Of a DNA stretch of 20,112 bases, positions 1-6,038 are shown one piece after another (position 1 is the first letter of the stretch; each line of letters begins with the position of its first letter). The notes under the pieces were generated by a model that worked only from the letters and a program-made list of their open reading frames with translations, was not told where the DNA came from and did not search any database. The translations under genes were made by a program, and so were the position numbers. Origin of the DNA: a virus; the IMG/VR virus record IMGVR_UViG_3300017735_000144, positions 1-20,112 of that record. The stretch is one strand, 5' to 3'.

Positions 1-38
1 GATGAATGCTTCACCTATCTAAACGAGGAGTCACTGTA

Positions 39-263
39 ATGGATAAGGCAAAAGAGAAACTCAATACCTTGGCTGATGATTGGGGATATGAAAGCCCATT
101 GGATATGCTGGAGTCTATCGGCCTGCTAGCATCCCCTGCAATTTGCATGAATGACGATTGCGATTATACGACGGATATTGAGCCAGATAACGCAAGGGGA
201 TGGTGTGAGTGCTGCAATACTAACACTGTTGCTAGCGCCCTATTGTTAGCGGGATTTATCTAA
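39..263 (+). CDS. Small cysteine-containing phage protein, unknown function
   Basis: This is a 74-residue protein starting at ATG 39. I preferred that start over the in-frame ATG at 6 because a GAGGAG ribosome-binding site lies at 25-30, about 8 bases upstream. The N-terminal half is acidic and probably helical. The C-terminal half has a cysteine cluster (CMNDDC, then CECC after a short acidic stretch) followed by a hydrophobic tail ending in LLLAGFI. The cysteine pairs look like a small zinc ribbon, but that is inference from spacing only. Similar short proteins ending in a TNTVxSALxLAG-like tail are familiar from marine phage genomes, with no known function. Its stop overlaps the start of the next gene (TAATG), so the two are probably translationally coupled. 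Confidence 0.7.
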   Translation: MDKAKEKLNTLADDWGYESPLDMLESIGLLASPAICMNDDCDYTTDIEPDNARGWCECCNTNTVASALLLAGFI

Positions 264-412
264 TGGAATGGCGAGTCTATATGCTAACGGGTGGCAAGCG
301 GTTTTGTTATTATACCTGCGCTTGTGAAGCCCATGCAATCGACAAGCGGCTAGTGCTGGAACATAAGCACGACTCCCGCTATCAATTCGAGATAGAGCCG
401 CACGTTTTCTAA
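263..412 (+). CDS. Very small hypothetical protein (49 residues)
   Basis: This 49-residue reading frame begins at the ATG that overlaps the previous stop codon (TAATG at 261-265) and ends at TAA 410-412. The product starts MEWRVYMLTGGKRFCYY and has a small cysteine cluster (CYYTCAC) followed by a basic and histidine-rich stretch. I do not recognise a family. Evidence that it is real is the exact stop/start overlap with the upstream gene, the sensible amino-acid composition, and the intrinsic terminator only 25 bases after its stop, which makes it the last gene of the upstream operon. A minus-strand frame across the same bases is longer but has no such context. Confidence 0.6.
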   Translation: MEWRVYMLTGGKRFCYYTCACEAHAIDKRLVLEHKHDSRYQFEIEPHVF

Positions 413-436
413 GGTACATCCCACGCTCTAACATTG

Positions 437-458
437 GCTCCGCTTAGGCGGGGCTTTT
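437..458 (+). terminator. Intrinsic terminator ending the upstream operon
   Basis: A GC-rich 7-bp stem (GCTCCGC at 437-443 pairing with GCGGGGC at 448-454, one G-U pair) with a 4-base loop is followed directly by TTTT and, after GTCG, another TTTT. It lies 25 bases after the last upstream gene, so it should end transcription of the preceding operon and isolate it from the late genes. Confidence 0.8.
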
Positions 459-489
459 GTCGTTTTGTCAATCGTTTAACCTATAGAAT

Positions 490-503
490 TGAACGGGCGT
501 TCA
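490..503. repeat. Perfect inverted repeat TGAACG-GG-CGTTCA
   Basis: TGAACG (490-495) and CGTTCA (498-503) are exact reverse complements separated by GG. The site is 31 bases beyond the terminator and could be an operator or a small hairpin. No neighbouring promoter elements with good spacing were found. Confidence 0.45.
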
Positions 504-570
504 GTTAATGGGGCTCAGTTTCAGACTGGCGAATCACATGCGGGGAGTGGGCGAATCGCCTATCCTCTGT

Positions 571-644
571 CAAGTTTTTCTTTTGTTTACTCACGTTTTG
601 TTACAGTTTTGCACGTTTTTGTAACATTTGTCACATTTTTGTTG
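571..644. repeat. Iteron-like array of ~20-bp T-rich direct repeats
   Basis: Three clear units start at 592 (CACGTTTTGTTACA), 612 (CACGTTTTTGTAACA) and 632 (CACATTTTTGTT), exactly 20 bp apart. A more diverged unit begins at 571 (CAAGTTTTTC). An inverted copy, TGTTACAAAACGG, lies at 811-823. The 20-bp period is close to two helical turns, so a protein bound to each unit would sit on one face of the DNA. This is typical of iterons in replication origins and also of multi-site regulator arrays. Function is inference. Confidence 0.6.
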
Positions 645-868
645 GGGCCCCTTGACATTACGGGCGAATCACTTTCGGCGGCCCGTTAACACCACATGAA
701 TCCAAAACCAAAAATTACTTTTGCCCTACCCACCACGTTCAAACGGACGTTATATCTGGAGTACCCACCAAGGTATATATCGGCGGAAATCCGCTTACGT
801 CATCACGAACTGTTACAAAACGGTAATATTACTCACGAAAACACGACAAAAAACAGAAAATACTTTCG

Positions 869-898
869 TTGTAAAACAGTCGATTGTAAAATAGTTGA
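869..898. repeat. 15-bp tandem duplication
   Basis: TTGTAAAACAGTCGA (869-883) is followed immediately by TTGTAAAATAGTTGA (884-898), a 13 of 15 match. The second copy runs into a perfect TTGACA hexamer at 895-900. The unit shares the TGTAAnAAAAC flavour of the inverted 571-644 repeats. Confidence 0.55.
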
Positions 899-925
899 CA
901 AAAAGTAAAAATAAAGTGAATAATA
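895..925 (+). promoter_or_regulatory. Candidate sigma-70-like promoter for the late operon
   Basis: A perfect -35 box TTGACA (895-900) is followed after 19 bases by AATAAT (920-925), five of six matches to TATAAT, inside an AT-rich tract. The spacer is longer than the usual 17, so the call is tentative. If real, transcription would start near 932, about 280 bases before terS, and all four 12-bp palindromes would lie in the transcribed leader. Confidence 0.35.
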
Positions 926-961
926 TTCTGAAATATATCCCTATAGTAATATGAGAGAGAG

Positions 962-1163
962 AGTAACTTAAGTTTTAACGTAAATTATTACCACTACGAT
1001 ATATACTACTAGACTATATAACGTAAGTCATAACTATAGTTACTCCCCTCAAGAATCACTCCTACAAGTTAAACCAAGAAGTATGTTCTCACAGATATAA
1101 CTTAAGTTACAAAGTTCTTGCCGATTAACTGTAGGTAGTGATATCGACTACCCACTTAAGTTA
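962..1163. repeat. Four-copy 12-bp palindrome cluster (TAACTTAAGTTA type)
   Basis: Two copies are perfect 12-bp palindromes: TAACTATAGTTA at 1031-1042 and TAACTTAAGTTA at 1098-1109. Two are near-copies: TAACTTAAGTTT at 962-973 (11 of 12) and CCACTTAAGTTA at 1152-1163 (10 of 12). Centres are 69, 67 and 54 bases apart. Such a cluster suggests binding of a dimeric protein such as a late regulator or the small terminase subunit. The last copy ends 45 bases before the terS start. Confidence 0.6.
1134..1152. repeat. Inverted repeat GGTAGT-(7)-ACTACC
   Basis: GGTAGT (1134-1139) and ACTACC (1147-1152) are exact reverse complements around a 7-base loop, directly abutting the last 12-bp palindrome copy. 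It may be a hairpin in the terS leader or a further protein site. Confidence 0.35.
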
Positions 1164-1208
1164 CCTTTAATCTTGTCGTTAATAGCCCGTAGGGCGGAGA
1201 CTATCGTT

Positions 1209-1637
1209 ATGATCGCAGCATTACCCTACAGTAAGTTAGTAGAGAAGCACATCTTGGACTGTATCCAAGGTGGCATTGGTATTCGTCAAATGATTGCCTC
1301 AATGCAACACCTACAGGATGCCCCAAAGTCTTTATCCACTATGTACAAAATCTATGGGTCGTTCATTGAGATGGAACGAGCGAAGATCAATGGTGCTGTC
1401 GGTAAGAGGGTCATAGACCAAGCACTAGATGGTGACTTTAAATCACAAGAATTGTTCCTACGATCTAAGGGTGGCTGGAGTCCAACTCAGACTAACATTG
1501 AAGTTGAGCAAGAGACTGACCCTGACCTAGACGAAAGTGCTGTTGACACACTTATGTCGTTACTTGGATACAACGAAAATGCCCCCGAAGAAGAAACAAC
1601 CTGTACCTGTGAGGAAGATAACTGCCGATGCTCTTAG
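1209..1637 (+). CDS. terS: Terminase small subunit
   Basis: This 142-residue protein should recognise the packaging site on concatemeric phage DNA and hand it to the large subunit. I chose ATG 1209, which has GGAG at 1196-1199 nine bases upstream; an in-frame TTG at 1173 lacks such a site. The N-terminal 60 residues are helical and basic enough for a DNA-binding helix-turn-helix. The central part (STMYKIYG, GDFKSQELFLRSKGGWSPT) is the conserved core seen in small terminases of related phages, from my knowledge of the family. The C terminus is acidic and ends in a cysteine-rich tail with two CxC motifs. Its last 59 bases overlap the large-subunit gene in another frame. Confidence 0.82.
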   Translation: MIAALPYSKLVEKHILDCIQGGIGIRQMIASMQHLQDAPKSLSTMYKIYGSFIEMERAKINGAVGKRVIDQALDGDFKSQELFLRSKGGWSPTQTNIEVEQETDPDLDESAVDTLMSLLGYNENAPEEETTCTCEEDNCRCS

Positions 1638-2985
1638 AGGATTACCTCAGAGTAAAGTTAAGGACATCTTCGAGCAACTAGGGCCACAGAAGACCGAAGA
1701 ACTCAAGCATGACTGGATGTTCTGGGCTAGAGATAACCAACTGGAGCCTATCAATGACGATTGGAACACTTGGTTCATTAACGCTGGTCGTGGATTTGGT
1801 AAAACTAGGTCAGGCGTTGAGTGGGTTAGAGATAATGTTAAGCGTGGTGTTAAGCGTATAGCTGCTGTAGCTTCCACTAACTCAGATATTGAACGAGTTA
1901 TGGTCAAGGGTGAATCTGGTTTCCTATCGGTATGCTGGAAGGGTGACAGAACCTACGCAGGTAAGAAGATGGGGTTCCCTGAGTGGTCTCCAACTAAACG
2001 TACACTAACATGGGAGAATGGAGCGCAAGTACAGTTCTTCTCCGCTGAGGAACCTGAGCGTCTCCGTGGCCCACAGTTTGAGTTAGCATGGTGTGATGAG
2101 ACTGCTGCTTGGAACAAGGACATGGACACTTGGCAGATGCTACAGTTTTGTATGCGTCTGGGTAAACACCCAAGGATCATGGTTACGACCACCCCTAAGC
2201 CAACCAAACTTATTCGTCAGATACTCAAAGACCCTAAGACTGTAGTTACCACTGGTAGTACCTTTGATAACTCAGCTAACCTAGCTAACACATACCTCAC
2301 TGCTGTTAAAGAGCAGTACGAAGGAACTAGACTAGGTAGACAAGAGCTTTATGAAGAAGTCCTAGAAGAAGCTCAAGGAGCCTTGTGGACTACAGCTATG
2401 CTAGATGACGCCTCAGTTAAGCATGAGGTAGTCCCAGACCTTTCCCGTATTGTCGTTGCACTTGATCCCGCTGTTACCTCTAACGCTGAGAGTGACATGA
2501 CGGGTATTGTTGTCGCAGGTATTGACATTAACGGTATTGCCTATGTCCTCGGAGATTATACTGATAGGCTATCACCACAGGGTTGGGCATCTAAAGCTAT
2601 TCAACTGTATCACCAATACCAAGCTGACCGTATTGTAGCGGAAGTTAACCAAGGTGGTGATATGGTTAAACAGACGATCCACGGAGAAGACCCTACAGTA
2701 CCCTATAAGGCTGTTAGAGCATCTCATGGTAAGTTCGCTAGGGCTGAACTTTTATCGGCATTGTACGAGCGTGGTTTAGTAAAGCATGTGGCTAATCCCC
2801 CTGATGGGGCTTCGCTAAACGAACTAGAGACACAAATGAGAACATGGGAACCACTAGGGTCGATTGGCTCCCCAGATAGACTTGATGCCTGTGTATGGGC
2901 AATTACAGACCTCTCACTCAACGGATATGCGAAACCCAAACTGACCCTCGCTTACTCAAGTGCCAAGGGACTTTCACAGAAATAA
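1579..2985 (+). CDS. terL: Terminase large subunit (ATPase and nuclease)
   Basis: This 468-residue packaging motor pumps DNA through the portal and cuts it. The N-terminal ATPase has a Walker A motif (AGRGFGKT, residues 69-76), a Walker B (ELAWCDE, D173 and E174) and a coupling motif (VTTTPKP, about 202-208). The C-terminal RNase H-like nuclease shows its acidic triad in ALDPAVT (D296), VAEVNQGG (E355) and DRLDACVWA (D433/D436). It resembles the GTA-type, Terminase_6 or COG5323 DNA-packaging proteins, and the length is normal. ATG 1579 lacks a good ribosome-binding site, but its long overlap with terS suggests coupled translation. An upstream in-frame GTG at 1537 is less likely. Confidence 0.95.
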   Translation: MPPKKKQPVPVRKITADALRGLPQSKVKDIFEQLGPQKTEELKHDWMFWARDNQLEPINDDWNTWFINAGRGFGKTRSGVEWVRDNVKRGVKRIAAVASTNSDIERVMVKGESGFLSVCWKGDRTYAGKKMGFPEWSPTKRTLTWENGAQVQFFSAEEPERLRGPQFELAWCDETAAWNKDMDTWQMLQFCMRLGKHPRIMVTTTPKPTKLIRQILKDPKTVVTTGSTFDNSANLANTYLTAVKEQYEGTRLGRQELYEEVLEEAQGALWTTAMLDDASVKHEVVPDLSRIVVALDPAVTSNAESDMTGIVVAGIDINGIAYVLGDYTDRLSPQGWASKAIQLYHQYQADRIVAEVNQGGDMVKQTIHGEDPTVPYKAVRASHGKFARAELLSALYERGLVKHVANPPDGASLNELETQMRTWEPLGSIGSPDRLDACVWAITDLSLNGYAKPKLTLAYSSAKGLSQK

Positions 2986-3001
2986 TAATGGAACCTACCT
3001 C

Positions 3002-4339
3002 ATGGTTAAGAAGCTCTCAGAAGCCAAAGCTAAATCCACCCTTGGTGTAGCTGGCGATAACACACATAACGGTCAAATCCGTGCTGATGAGTTTCTCCCT
3101 GAACTGCGTGGCAAGAAAGCCATTCGCAAGTACCGTGAGATGCGTGACAACGATAGTACCGTTGGTGCTGTTATGTATTCTGTTGAGCAAATCCTTCGTG
3201 ATGTTGACCTTCATGTTAACCCAGTTGACGAGAGTGATGCAGCTAAAGCGGAAGCTGACTTCGTTAAGAGCGTTCTTGATGACATGGATCATACACTAGA
3301 TGACCACATTGCAGAAGCCTTGTCGTTTCTGTCGTATGGCTTCGGTTGGTTCGAGGTTATCTACAAGCGGCGTGTTGGCCCAACTGAGCGTTCTGATAAG
3401 AAACACTCTAAATACACAGATGGACGTATTGGTGTGCGTAAGATTGCAGCCCGTGCGCCTTGGACTATAAATAAGTTTGACGTAGATCAAAAGACTGGTG
3501 ATGTTCTAGGTATTGAGCAGTCAGTCGGGCTTATGGCAAGCAGAAACTATATCCCACTTAATAAGTCATTGTATTACCGCACTACCTCAATAAATGGTGA
3601 TCCAAGTGGCCGTAGTATTCTTCGTAACGCTTATACTTCTTACGAGTACCTTAACAACTTACAGGCTATTGAGGCCATTGCGGTTGAACGAGAGTTGGCG
3701 GGTATTCCTGTCGCTCGTATTCCCGCTGAGTATCTTTCTGGGGACGCTTCTTCTGCTCAATCAGGATTTGTACACAACTTGCAGCAAATCTTACGAGACG
3801 TTAAGTTCAACGAGCAAGGTTACATTATACTGCCATCCGACACCTACCCCGATAAAGATGGAGCACCTTCCTCCACTAGATTAGTTGACATTGAGCTTAT
3901 GGCATCCAATGGTAAACGCAACATTGACATCAATCCAATCGTTAGTCGTTACCAGCATGACATTGCTCGTTCTGTACTTTCTGAGTTTCTTCTGCTTGGT
4001 TCCTCTGGGGGTTCTTATGCTCTCTCCAAGTCGAAGACAGACCTGTTCCTCCGTGCGCTTGAGAGTTACATCCAAGCAATCGTTGACGTTCTCAACAAAC
4101 AGTTGGTCGAGCGTCTTTGGCAGTTGAACGGTCTGAATTATGACCTGATGCCAACTATCACTGCTGGTGATGTCGCTCCACATGATCTCCGTGAGGTTGC
4201 AGCCTTCCTCCGTAACTTGAATGGCGCTAACATTGATGTATCCTCTCACCCAGAGGTTGTTAAAGACCTTATGGACATAGCTGACTTGGAATACGACCCT
4301 GATGTTGGTCAGCCCACTACAGTTGAAGAGGAAGAGTAA
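3002..4339 (+). CDS. Portal protein (DUF935, Mu gp29-like)
   Basis: This 445-residue protein should form the dodecameric ring at one capsid vertex through which DNA enters and leaves. It follows terL by 16 bases. The pattern is that of the DUF935 / Mu gp29 portal family: an N-terminal region that includes REMRDNDSTVGAVMYSVE, the conserved SYGFGWFEVIYKRR at residues 111-124, a later SILRNAY-type helix, a central wing, and a C-terminal region ending in an acidic EEEE tail. ATG 3002 is chosen; a GTG at 2960 in the same frame overlaps terL and lacks a ribosome-binding site. The site before 3002 is also weak (GGAA at 2990-2993), so the start is uncertain by a few codons. Confidence 0.88.
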   Translation: MVKKLSEAKAKSTLGVAGDNTHNGQIRADEFLPELRGKKAIRKYREMRDNDSTVGAVMYSVEQILRDVDLHVNPVDESDAAKAEADFVKSVLDDMDHTLDDHIAEALSFLSYGFGWFEVIYKRRVGPTERSDKKHSKYTDGRIGVRKIAARAPWTINKFDVDQKTGDVLGIEQSVGLMASRNYIPLNKSLYYRTTSINGDPSGRSILRNAYTSYEYLNNLQAIEAIAVERELAGIPVARIPAEYLSGDASSAQSGFVHNLQQILRDVKFNEQGYIILPSDTYPDKDGAPSSTRLVDIELMASNGKRNIDINPIVSRYQHDIARSVLSEFLLLGSSGGSYALSKSKTDLFLRALESYIQAIVDVLNKQLVERLWQLNGLNYDLMPTITAGDVAPHDLREVAAFLRNLNGANIDVSSHPEVVKDLMDIADLEYDPDVGQPTTVEEEE

Positions 4340-4341
4340 CA

Positions 4342-4707
4342 ATGGCAAGTCTAGCAAACGCAGTTCTTGACGATGGTTTGTCAACCTTGACGACAAATGG
4401 TACTCGTATCGACATCTGTTCTACTGAACCTACGACATACGCACAAGCCACCTCTACCTATTCTCTAGGTACATCCTCCACAACAACAGGTTCCCCTGCT
4501 GATAGAACTGGTGGTGGGCGTGAGGTTACGGTAGCGGCGGTAACAGACGCAAGTGTTACAGGCACAGGAACAGCATCCTTCTACGCTATCACGGACGGTT
4601 CTGGCACTCTATACGCCACTGGGGGTTTAAGCACATCTCAGTCTGTCACAGTAGGCAACACATTCTCGTTAGGTTCGTTTACTATCGGTATTCCTGACCC
4701 AGCATAA
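4342..4707 (+). CDS. Small beta-rich structural protein of unknown role
   Basis: This 121-residue protein is rich in Thr, Ser, Gly and Ala with almost no charged residues in its C-terminal two thirds, as expected for an all-beta virion protein. The N terminus is a short helix (ANAVLDDGLSTL). Conserved-looking elements are DICSTEPTTY, RTGGGREVTVAA and the end FTIGIPDPA. I recall similar proteins next to portals in other proteobacterial phages, without a function. GAGGAAGAG at the end of the portal gene serves as the ribosome-binding site. A decoration, fibre-base or head accessory role is inference from position and composition. Confidence 0.75.
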   Translation: MASLANAVLDDGLSTLTTNGTRIDICSTEPTTYAQATSTYSLGTSSTTTGSPADRTGGGREVTVAAVTDASVTGTGTASFYAITDGSGTLYATGGLSTSQSVTVGNTFSLGSFTIGIPDPA

Positions 4708-4721
4708 AAGGGGGTTAGGGT

Positions 4722-6038
4722 ATGACAGACTTAGTTGCAGTCAGTATTCTCACTGGCCCACCCCAGTCTTTATCTGTTGATACTTCCCACCTGACAGATG
4801 ACAGCTTAATTACAGACTGGCAGACGTACTTCTTCGCTGCCGACACAACGATAACACAGTCCCAGAGTATTTCCGTTACGGCCATACTAACGGGTCAACC
4901 TATTGTCTCTACAACTGGTTTAATCCAAGTCTACGGCTTCCAAGCTAACGACCTTGTGACAGGCCAGCCAGTCCTATCTGACGCTACCTTAACGGAGAAC
5001 TACCCGTTACAAGCTGATGGTGTACTTGCTGCACAACCTGTTGTTTCTGTAGCTCCTATAACGGAAGCTGAGAACTTTTCAGCGGTCAACCTTATATCTG
5101 GCGTACCAGAAGTTGACACTGCATCAATAACGCAAAACAATACCCTGTTAGCTGGGGACATCTTAACGGGTAGACCTGTTGTAGAAGACGCAACAAACCC
5201 TGACGTAATACTCACACAGGAGATAGATCAAATGTTCGGAGGGTGGCAGAGGCGCACATACGAAGTTCCAGATGGTCGCCTAGTTCAATCTGAGCGTGAA
5301 ATACAGTCTACTTACGGTGACGTTGTATCTATAGACAGGAAAGCCAAGTCTCTCCTTAAGTTTGGTAAGTCAGCAGAACTAACCGCAAACACTTTAGAGA
5401 CCGTCTGGACAGTAGGTGGAAACGAAGCCTACATCTCAGACGATGGTATCACACACATCTCCTCTTCTTCCGCATCTGATACACAAGAGATTAGGGTCGA
5501 AGGTCACACAATATCAGGCGACGATTTAACCTTTGTGGTTCAGTTAGTTACACTAAGTGGTCAGACACCCGTAGCACTGAACACAGGTGTTGCAAGAATA
5601 TCCAGAATATCTAACAACAGCGGAACAGAACTTGTTGGTCGTGTAGTCGCATATGAGGATACGGCAACTAGCAATGGTGTCCCAACTGATGAAACTAAGA
5701 TACACATTGATATTCCTCTGGGGTTTCAACAGTCCTTCAAGGCAGCGACATCTTTCAGTAAAGAAGACTACTACGTTATGACTGGTTTCTATGGGGCGGT
5801 AAGTGCCAAACAGTCTGCTGCCGTTGACTTCTACGTTGAAATAAAGAAACCAAATGGGGTATTCTTGCAGACAGCTTGCTTTACCGCATCTTCAACTGGC
5901 GGAAACTCTGACATAAGCCTTGATCCCGCAATTATTGTACCAAAGAACTCAGATGTTCGTGTGAGATGTGAGACAACGGATAACAACGCAGTCGTATTTG
6001 GTATATTCAAAGGTTATCTAGCAAAGGTTACAGGTTAA
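4722..6038 (+). CDS. Virion protein with seven-unit 23-residue repeat domain
   Basis: This 438-residue protein has a clear two-part structure. Residues 1-160 are a tandem repeat of the form ILTGxPxVxxAxITxxxxLxA. The key prolines fall at 14, 60, 83, 106, 129 and 152, an exact 23-residue period with one degenerate unit centred near 37. A short linker (MFGGWQRRTYEVPDGR) leads to a 250-residue beta-rich C-terminal domain (LETVWTVGGNEAY, RVEGHTISGDDLTF, VPKNSDVRVRC). I recall this domain from structural proteins of marine phages. The repeat could form a stalk or fibrous spacer that displays the C-terminal domain on the capsid; this is inference. A GGGGGTTAGGG tract precedes ATG 4722. Confidence 0.8.
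   Translation: MTDLVAVSILTGPPQSLSVDTSHLTDDSLITDWQTYFFAADTTITQSQSISVTAILTGQPIVSTTGLIQVYGFQANDLVTGQPVLSDATLTENYPLQADGVLAAQPVVSVAPITEAENFSAVNLISGVPEVDTASITQNNTLLAGDILTGRPVVEDATNPDVILTQEIDQMFGGWQRRTYEVPDGRLVQSEREIQSTYGDVVSIDRKAKSLLKFGKSAELTANTLETVWTVGGNEAYISDDGITHISSSSASDTQEIRVEGHTISGDDLTFVVQLVTLSGQTPVALNTGVARISRISNNSGTELVGRVVAYEDTATSNGVPTDETKIHIDIPLGFQQSFKAATSFSKEDYYVMTGFYGAVSAKQSAAVDFYVEIKKPNGVFLQTACFTASSTGGNSDISLDPAIIVPKNSDVRVRCETTDNNAVVFGIFKGYLAKVTG

Larger units (their letters stand above)
459..1208. other. 750-base non-coding, repeat-rich leader before the late operon
   Basis: No convincing gene lies here. Two short open frames (489-689 and 696-908, + strand) lack ribosome-binding sites and have odd compositions. 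In order the region holds an inverted repeat at 490-503, three copies of GGCGAATC (528-535, 550-557, 663-670), a T-rich array of about 20-bp units (571-644), the palindrome GGGGCCCC (644-651), a 15-bp tandem duplication (869-898) and four 12-bp palindromes (962-1163). From about 700 it becomes strongly AT-rich. Its place just before terS is where late promoters, packaging sites (cos or pac) or origins often lie. Which of these it holds cannot be decided from sequence alone. Confidence 0.7.

Noticed and set aside
652-680. Perfect TTGACA at 652-657 as a promoter
   Set aside because: At 17-base spacing the -10 position reads TCGGCG, in GC-rich sequence, so there is no usable -10 box.
489-689. 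Open frame of 66 codons in the leader
   Set aside because: Its product is dominated by Phe/Val/Thr from the T-rich repeat array, it has no ribosome-binding site, and the DNA is better explained as a repeat region.
696-908. Open frame of 70 codons with a basic C terminus
   Set aside because: No ribosome-binding site, no recognisable motif, and composition that follows the local AT-rich DNA. It could still be a small gene, so I leave it as unlikely but not excluded.
936-955. Minus-strand match to the T7-type promoter core (ACTATAGGGA at 939-948)
   Set aside because: The match is limited to the core, lies on the strand opposite all genes, and no single-subunit RNA polymerase is visible. Chance in AT-rich DNA is the simpler explanation.
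3881-4396. 171-codon minus-strand frame over the portal end
   Set aside because: Shadow of the portal and the following gene; composition is not protein-like and no context supports it.
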